Assembly: GCF_947179515.1 (NCBI RefSeq)
Contig: NC_067488.1
Span: 33,269,842-33,333,841, forward strand
DNA length: 64,000 bases
Source of the DNA: Apodemus sylvaticus
Lineage: Eukaryota > Chordata > Mammalia > Rodentia > Muridae
Reading direction: 5' to 3'
Below are positions 58,413-64,000 of this stretch, piece after piece. The translations under genes and the position numbers were made by a program. The notes beneath the pieces were generated by a model. It saw only the letters and a list, made by a program, of their open reading frames with translations. It did not search any database and was not told where the DNA came from. Positions within the stretch are counted from its first letter, which is position 1, and every line of letters begins with the position of its first letter.

Positions 58413-60671
58413 CTACAAAAGAACCCAAAAGAGCAAGAAATAAGGTAGAGGAAGGGCGATTAGGTGTGACTGGCATGTGTGTAGTCTCTTGGGGGAGCAG
58501 TCCTGGACACTATGTCAGTCACTCATAAGTTGAGTCCTCTGGATCAGTTATTTAACTCATGTGGACCTCATTCTACCCATCTATGGACTGTGACTTCAAG
58601 TAAGACACCAGCAACTTCTCAGCCTCAGCTTCCTAATGTGCAGGCTAGAAGTTACATAATCACTTCCAATGCTTGTGACTTCTTAGTCATCATAAGAGTC
58701 AAATGGCACGTGTCTCTCAAGGTTTTAAAGAGCTAATCATTATCATCATTTCTGTGCATTCTGTGTGTGTGTGTTTGTTTTATATAGTGTGTAGTGTCTG
58801 TCTGTATGCATGTCTGTGTTGGGTATAATGTACAGGGTATAGTGTTTATGTGTTAAGTACAATGGATAATGTGTAGTAGTGTATATGTGCATGGTGTATA
58901 TGTATGAATATATAGTATTATGTATCCTGTGTAGTATATAACTGTATATGCATAGTGTTCTGTGCAGTATGTAGTACATGTGTGTGTGTTGTTAAATATA
59001 GTATGTAGTATCTGTGTGCACATGTGTTTGGGTCTTGATTTAGCCTAGAATGATCTTACTCAGAATCTATAATGCTAATCCTATCAGTTTCCTCAAGTTT
59101 CTGGTCAGAAGGTCTTTCCTAACTGTTATACCTAACAATCCAAGAAGAACTTCTGGTCTCCTTCTATTCCCACACACTAATAGATTTTGCATTCATTATC
59201 TGATGATATTATATTACCTGCTCTTTAAAATGTTTTCTGTCTCCCCAGGAGGAGTCAAGCCTATGTCTTCTTACTCATCCTGCCAGTATCACACATATCA
59301 GATGTCTAGTCAATGTTTATAGAATTATGAAATCCTTTCTTAGAGGAGACAGATATGCACAGTGCACATTTAGAGGAAGTCTGTCATTTCTAGAAGAGTC
59401 ATTGAAGTTTCCTGAAGGAGCAAGCTTTGAAATTATCATTAAAGCCACTTCCAAATAAAGTAAAGAAGTTTAATATATCACACCAAAGGGTTAGCCCTGA
59501 TTTCAACAATGTCTTCAGAACTTACTTAGACTATTTCTCTCTTCAGGGATAATACTCTTTTGATTCTTGGTTCAATGATTTCAGAAAGGACACACAGTTG
59601 ATGGGTGACGTGGGATCAAGCCTTCAACATCCCAGCCATAGGATCAAAACCATAACTATGAATCCTTATTTCAAAGTACAAAAGCATGTGCCATTCCTCT
59701 GATCTGAGGAACAGATATTGGTATTTCTTAAACTCCCTCTCTTTTCTTGCAAGCTGTTAAGGGAGAATCTAATGAAGTAAAATGTCCTGTCAGCCACAGG
59801 ACATCTACAGCATGAAGACAATAGCAAGTTATTTAAAACTGCTGCCCAGCAGCCAGAATGCCAGTCATCTAAGAGTCAGGCTCCCTGCGCAGCTTCTGGC
59901 CTCACTGTTTGGCAGTGAGATGTGATATTAGGCTAGTTGACTTCTCTGTTTTAGGACCAAGTCTTTTTTTTTTTTAATCTATCAAATGCAAATGTGCGCT
60001 AGAGCAGAGGCTTTCAGGCTGGACTTCTGGAGGCTCCTGAAAGCCCAGAGCAGACGAAGGAGAAATGAACACATCATGCCAACATGGAGAGTTTATTCAA
60101 CTGCAGTGATTACCGTGGAGCTACTTCACATAAGGAATTTCTATCCTTGGCAATGGAATAAGACTGCATAGCCGAGAAACTGCTACTTTCTGCCTGTATC
60201 TGGCTCAGTACAGTATGTGATAGCCTTGGAGGCTTGGAGGTAGGAATCTGCAATAGTCTGAGGCATTATTGAGAAGAATCAGCGAGCAATGTATTGACCT
60301 CCAGCTTTCAGCAATGAAGCAAAGTCAGAATTATGTGATTCTTGGGCCTTTTGCTGCCAGCCTAAGCTAAGCATGTCTTTGCATAGGTGGCAAGGGAGTT
60401 AGGCAGATATGTTGGAGGAGACACCAGCCTAGTGTTTGCTTTGCACCTCTGCATAGGTCAGGATCCTCCTGCCTTGCTGCCAGCATCTTGGTTGAGGAAG
60501 TCCAGAAAGGCCTAAGTTGACTCTGTGCCTGTCCTTGTCAGGGTCATACAGAACCTCATGCATTTTGCAAGAAAAAAAAAGCTTTCCTGGACTGATGCCC
60601 AGGACATGGCAGGGGCTGACAGAACAAAGGCACTTAGCTCAGTGAGGCCTCCACCTCTAGCTGCAACTCAC
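58413..60671. other. Adcy8: last Adcy8 intron, with degenerate TRTG repeat
   Basis: Bounded by GTGAGT donor and TTTTGTAG acceptor on the minus strand. 58763-59030 is a degenerate minisatellite-like stretch of GTGTAGTATATG-type units. No other exon is seen. Confidence 0.8.
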
Positions 60672-60786
60672 CGATTCGGAGTTCAAAATTGTTGAAGGAA
60701 TGCTTGTTGATCTCTTGTATGCTTTCAGTCAGGGCAAGAGAGAAGTCAGCCAGGGCACACAAATGTCCCCATTTATCTTCACATTG
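60672..60786 (-). CDS. Adcy8: Adcy8 exon (second from last): C2 domain middle
   Basis: This 115-bp exon encodes 38 residues plus the first base of a glycine codon. It begins QCEDKWGHLCALADFSLALT and ends NNFELRI. The acceptor is TTTTCCCCAG and the donor is GTGAGT. The single leftover G combines with GC at the start of the next exon to give glycine, producing ELRI-G-ISHGS, which matches the cyclase C2 core. The segment is a helix and strand leading to the substrate-binding loop. Flanking introns are 1,578 bp upstream and 2,259 bp downstream and carry no other recognisable exon. Confidence 0.96.
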
Positions 60787-61839
60787 CTGGGGAAAACATG
60801 AGAGAAGGGTCCATCCAATGTTACATGTGATGTCTTCAGCAGAGGTTTTATGGTCTGACTCCCTACTGCACATTCCGTAGAAGATGATAAGCATGCGAGT
60901 GAGTCCTACACACTCAAGCCATTAGTGTCATCTCAGAGGTGTACATCACAGGAGATTCAATTAGTACAACAGGGTGTGGGTGCCATCACATCTCCCTTTA
61001 CTTCTATACTTGTCCAGGAAGTTTGCCACATTACGGGTCCCTAAGTATCCTCACCGGTATGCATGCATTTGTATGAATGCTCATCTGTTACATTCCTATC
61101 CTTATGCATGTATGTTTCCTGGTCCAAAAGATGTTTCTGTTTCCTCTAAAATGCTCACAGCATTTAATTAATGGATGTTGTATATATTCTCGTGACCTCC
61201 CCAACCCCAAGGGGGGTACAGAGTAAGCCTCTTCTGTTTCAAAATCTGTAATATAAAGTGAAGCTTGGTGGTCATGACCACCTCTTCACCATTGACCGAA
61301 ATTGTCTGTGACAGAGAATTTGGGACATTACAGAGGTTGGTAGTTCCATCAAAGGGTAGCTAGCCATTAGGTATTTCTGGTCTTAAAGACCATGTGATCT
61401 TTGTTGTAACTATCTAGTATTATCTAGTATTTTTGGTTTTAAACAAACAAAAGATAAAATAAAAATAAATGCGTGCAATAAATCTTTATTTACAAACATA
61501 GATGGTGGGGCAGATGTGGCCTGGAGGTACTTGTTTTTTACTCCTGCTATTGAGAGTCACCCTTGTATACCAACATGGGTTTCATCTCACATAGCTATGC
61601 TTAGAGCATATTCCTTTAATAAAAAATATTTGCAAGCAGGTTAAATTCAGTGATGATTTAATGAGGATTCCATCTTCCCTGGTGACTTTGACTCAAACTC
61701 TTCTAACATCTGTTGAATATCTACAAGGGTACAGGCTTTATATGGGGAACATGAAAGTTATTTCAGATAACTCACCCATTAGCCCTGGAAGGCAGACATT
61801 AGTATCCCCTTTAACACAGTCCAACATTTGACAGAGCTA

Positions 61840-62030
61840 CCACCATTTTCTTCCGCCACCATCACCACCACTGCTCCCAACTCTCCCTCTTCCCAGCAAC
61901 CACCACCACCACCAGACCACCTCAGACCCCTTGTTGCCACCACTGTCACCACCACAACCACCATCACCATTACCACTACCACCACCACAACCACCACCAC
62001 CACCACCACCACCACCACCACCACCACCAC
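61840..62030. repeat. (CCA)n-rich tract in an Adcy8 intron
   Basis: CCA-rich from 61840 with a near-perfect array at 61990-62030. On the transcribed (minus) strand this is a (TGG)n tract within the 1,578-bp intron. Confidence 0.95.
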
Positions 62031-62364
62031 GTAACAGTTTTCAAAGGTTAAAACAAAGAATGAGAGTAAGAAAATGAACCAGTGTTAGAGGTTTTATGGA
62101 TACCCACAGCTAAATCACAGTCAAGGTATTTCTTGGCACAGATTTTGTTTGAGTGAACAGAGAGATTCAGAATGAAGCCTGGGAGTTTTATTTTTTTAAC
62201 AGCAACTTATCCAGTAAACTTCTTTTTGTCAAGAATGAATGTACATCCTACAACCATGATAGCTCAGTTAAGTGATACCTCCCATTGTTCTCCAAGCCTT
62301 CCTTAGTACAGGACAATAGTCAGCCCAATGCACATCTGTGGCCACGTCCAAGGACCTTCCTTAC

Positions 62365-62457
62365 CTGTTTCTCTGGTGACAATCCTGAGACGGCCATGTA
62401 TGTGCTACCAATGGTCTTAATCTTCTCAATGTCCTGAAACCGGTCCTCCCCGAGCAG
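62365..62457 (-). CDS. Adcy8: Adcy8 exon (third from last): C2 domain with adenine-pocket lysine
   Basis: This 93-bp exon encodes 31 residues in phase 0, starting LLGEDRFQDIEKIKTIGSTY and ending LSPEKQ. The acceptor reads TTGCAG and the donor is GTAAGG after AAACAG. It joins the previous exon to give DFDE-LLGED, the expected C2a sequence. The KIKTIGSTYMA segment contains the lysine that contacts the adenine ring in the solved C2 structures of this family (K938 in type 2 numbering). The intron separating it from the upstream exon is only 434 bp. Conservation and clean borders support a functional exon. Confidence 0.96.
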
Positions 62458-62891
62458 CTGCAATGGATGCAGGTCATGAAGTTAGTCCTTGTGTTTATAC
62501 AACTACTGTTTTAGTCTTTAGGAGCATGGGAACACTCCTGAAAGTGTGTTCTCCCCCCATACACTACAGAGAATGATCTAATTAAAATGGTTGAGCATCC
62601 TTAATGTGGGTGGAATGTTTTAGGTAGACAGAAGAAAGTTCTGGACACCATGAACACTGTGGTGATTAAACTAAATAATGATGTATTGTATACCCGAATG
62701 TCCACGAGAGGCTACACATTAAGTGGTTTTTCCATAATGTGGGGTGATGAATATTTTGACTTAACTGGCCTATATTTTATGCACTTATCAAGTCATCAAT
62801 TTTTTCAGATAAAAATTGACTGTGAAAATTAAATAACCTACCACATGTTTATGTTTGTAAAACATCCCAGAGTTCTGACCCTTAGATTTAC

Positions 62892-63038
62892 CTCATCAAA
62901 GTCAGCAATGATCTCATTCAGTAAACGCAGACATTCCACTCCCTGGTTGTTCATTTCTGTCTGAGAGTAGAAGTCTGCAAATCCAGGGATGGAGGCAAAC
63001 ATCACCCCCACAGCATCGTAGGATTGAGAATACAGCTC
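62892..63038 (-). CDS. Adcy8: Adcy8 exon (fourth from last): start of C2 catalytic domain
   Basis: This exon is 147 bp and encodes 49 residues in phase 0, starting ELYSQSYDAVGVMFASIPGF and ending NEIIADFDE. Read on the minus strand it is preceded by a pyrimidine-rich CCCCAG acceptor and followed by a GTAAAT donor. The sequence VMFASIPGFADFY is the first strand and helix of the second cyclase homology domain (C2a) of membrane adenylate cyclases. Type 8 is the Ca2+/calmodulin-stimulated brain isoform that makes cAMP from ATP at the plasma membrane. The catalytic metal-binding aspartates sit in C1, upstream of this window. By counting back from the C terminus this is about residue 970 onward, if the protein has the usual length of roughly 1,250. 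No frame break is present. Confidence 0.96.
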
Positions 63039-63179
63039 CTGGGGCAGAGAGGAGGCAGAAATGATCATCAGAGTTTTACATGATGCTTCCTGTGCATAAG
63101 GACCTGACAGACATGCCCAGGAATTCAGTGGTAGGACAGAAAATGAGATATCAGGTACTATATATCAATACTGTAAGTC

Positions 63180-63660
63180 TTAGTAACCCTCTCTCCCAGG
63201 CTGCTAAAACCAAATAAATACATCAGGGTGGGTTGATTAAAACCACAAATGTATTTCTCATGTTCTGGATGCTTGGAAGTATCCAACTGACTAGGTGTGT
63301 AGTGAGGAGCCACTTTCTGGTTCCAAGAAGGCACTTTCTAGCTGTGTCCACATATGCCAGAAGAAGCAAAGTAGCTCTCTTGGAATTCTTTAGTAAGCAC
63401 ACTAATCCAATTGTTATGGTTTGAACACAAAGATTCTTTCAACAGCTTCATTGTTAAAGACCTGGTCTCCTGGCAGGTGGATCAAATCATTGAGGGGTGC
63501 ATTGAGTTAACTCTTGATGCATTGATAGTTAGGGTTAGGGTTAGGGTTAGGGTTAGGGTTAGGGTTAGGGTTAGGGTTAGGGTTAGGGTTAGGGTATTAT
63601 TGGGAGATGGTAGAGAATAGGAGGTGGGCTAGTTGACGGAAATAAGTTTCTAGGTATGCC
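63180..63660 (+). mobile_element. ancient mammalian interspersed repeats, interrupted
   Basis: GGTTGATTAAAACCACAAATG, ATTTCTCATGTTCTGGATGC and TTCTAGCTGTGTCCACATATG match the order of a common ancient repeat, followed by a second one (GGTTTGAACACAAAGATTC, then GGGAGATGGTAGAGAATAGGAGG). The telomeric array interrupts the second. Confidence 0.45.
63529..63594 (+). repeat. interstitial telomeric repeat, 11 x TTAGGG
   Basis: Eleven perfect TTAGGG units run in the Adcy8 intron upstream of the exon at 63038, preceded by GCATTGATAG and followed by GTATTATTGGG. Confidence 0.99.
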
Positions 63661-64000
63661 CAGAAAAATACACCTTAGAAAATTTGGAGGGACACAGATG
63701 GTCTATTTTTTGTACCATGAACACAGAATCATTATGAGGTTTAGAATAATAATAAGTATGTGATCATTAACCTCAGCTAAGCCAGCACTTCTCAAAGTTG
63801 TACCTTTGTCCTTGGCCATTTCTTTTGTTCTCCTCAATGACTGATCTAGAGTTTCACCATTCTCCTTCACTTAACCTACCACATTGCCCTTCTGTAATCT
63901 GGTAGGTAAAGGAGGATCTTTCTCCTGCTTTACCAAATAACCTTTGGATGATAGGTAGCTCTCCCTGTTTTTAGTCCTCATGTGTATTCATATTCAACTT
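63661..64000. other. Adcy8: Adcy8 intron sequence, no further exon seen
   Basis: No splice-bounded coding segment or clear repeat is seen up to the window end. Confidence 0.5.

Noticed and set aside
58413..58476. N-terminal extension of the last Adcy8 exon frame (MPVTPNRP...)
   Set aside because: It lies upstream of the TTTTGTAG acceptor, is intronic, and would replace the conserved ELRIG junction.
62650..62832. 60-codon open frame in the Adcy8 intron (MNTVVIKLNNDV...)
   Set aside because: On the opposite strand to Adcy8, with no homology I recognise, and short enough to be chance.

Overview
This window reads as murine-rodent nuclear DNA: LINE-1 copies of a rodent type, B1/B2/B3-family SINEs, MaLR-like LTR fragments, many long simple repeats and a spliced vertebrate gene. 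There is no prokaryotic or viral gene layout. I cannot fix the species. The LINE-1 ORF1 and 5'UTR do not look like the standard house-mouse young type, and I saw no rat-type ID SINE, so a murid other than laboratory mouse or rat is possible.

The only host gene I can support is the 3' end of Adcy8 (adenylate cyclase type 8) on the minus strand. Its last four coding exons lie at 63038-62892, 62457-62365, 60786-60672 and 58412-57925. All have consensus splice sites and compatible phases, and together they encode the last 280 residues: the whole second catalytic (C2) domain and the calmodulin-binding tail. Two AATAAA signals follow the stop within about 75 bases. The introns hold a (CCA)n array and eleven perfect TTAGGG units.

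Positions 1-57.8 kb lie downstream of Adcy8 and look intergenic. I find no conserved coding exon there. The stretch is built mostly from retrotransposons: a near full-length but broken L1 with a monomeric 5'UTR (1-6293, +); an old L1 3' end between 127-bp direct repeats (10060-10755); L1 3' pieces at 17541-18280 (+) and 19258-20392 (+); a 4.3-kb minus-strand L1 (20694-about 25018) whose 5'UTR is joined directly to ORF2; smaller L1 tails at 25-34 kb; and a 3.7-kb L1 (40723-44405, -) with a clean 17-bp target duplication, followed head-to-head by a 1.8-kb L1 (44597-46368, +). Between them are SINEs, LTR fragments and long microsatellites (GATA-type at 13.2-13.6 kb, CA minisatellite at 37.1-37.8 kb, TTTC at 38.2-38.5 kb).

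I did not find a new gene system. The most interesting observations concern retrotransposition and repair: a splice-like 5'UTR/ORF2 junction in an L1, a chimeric L1 3'-tail/ORF1 micro-insertion with a 14-bp target duplication, a 78-bp L1 tail nested in another L1, unusually long equal-length duplications, large inverted L1 pairs, and an interstitial telomeric repeat inside an Adcy8 intron. L1, SINE and LTR family names come from recognition by eye and need RepeatMasker confirmation.
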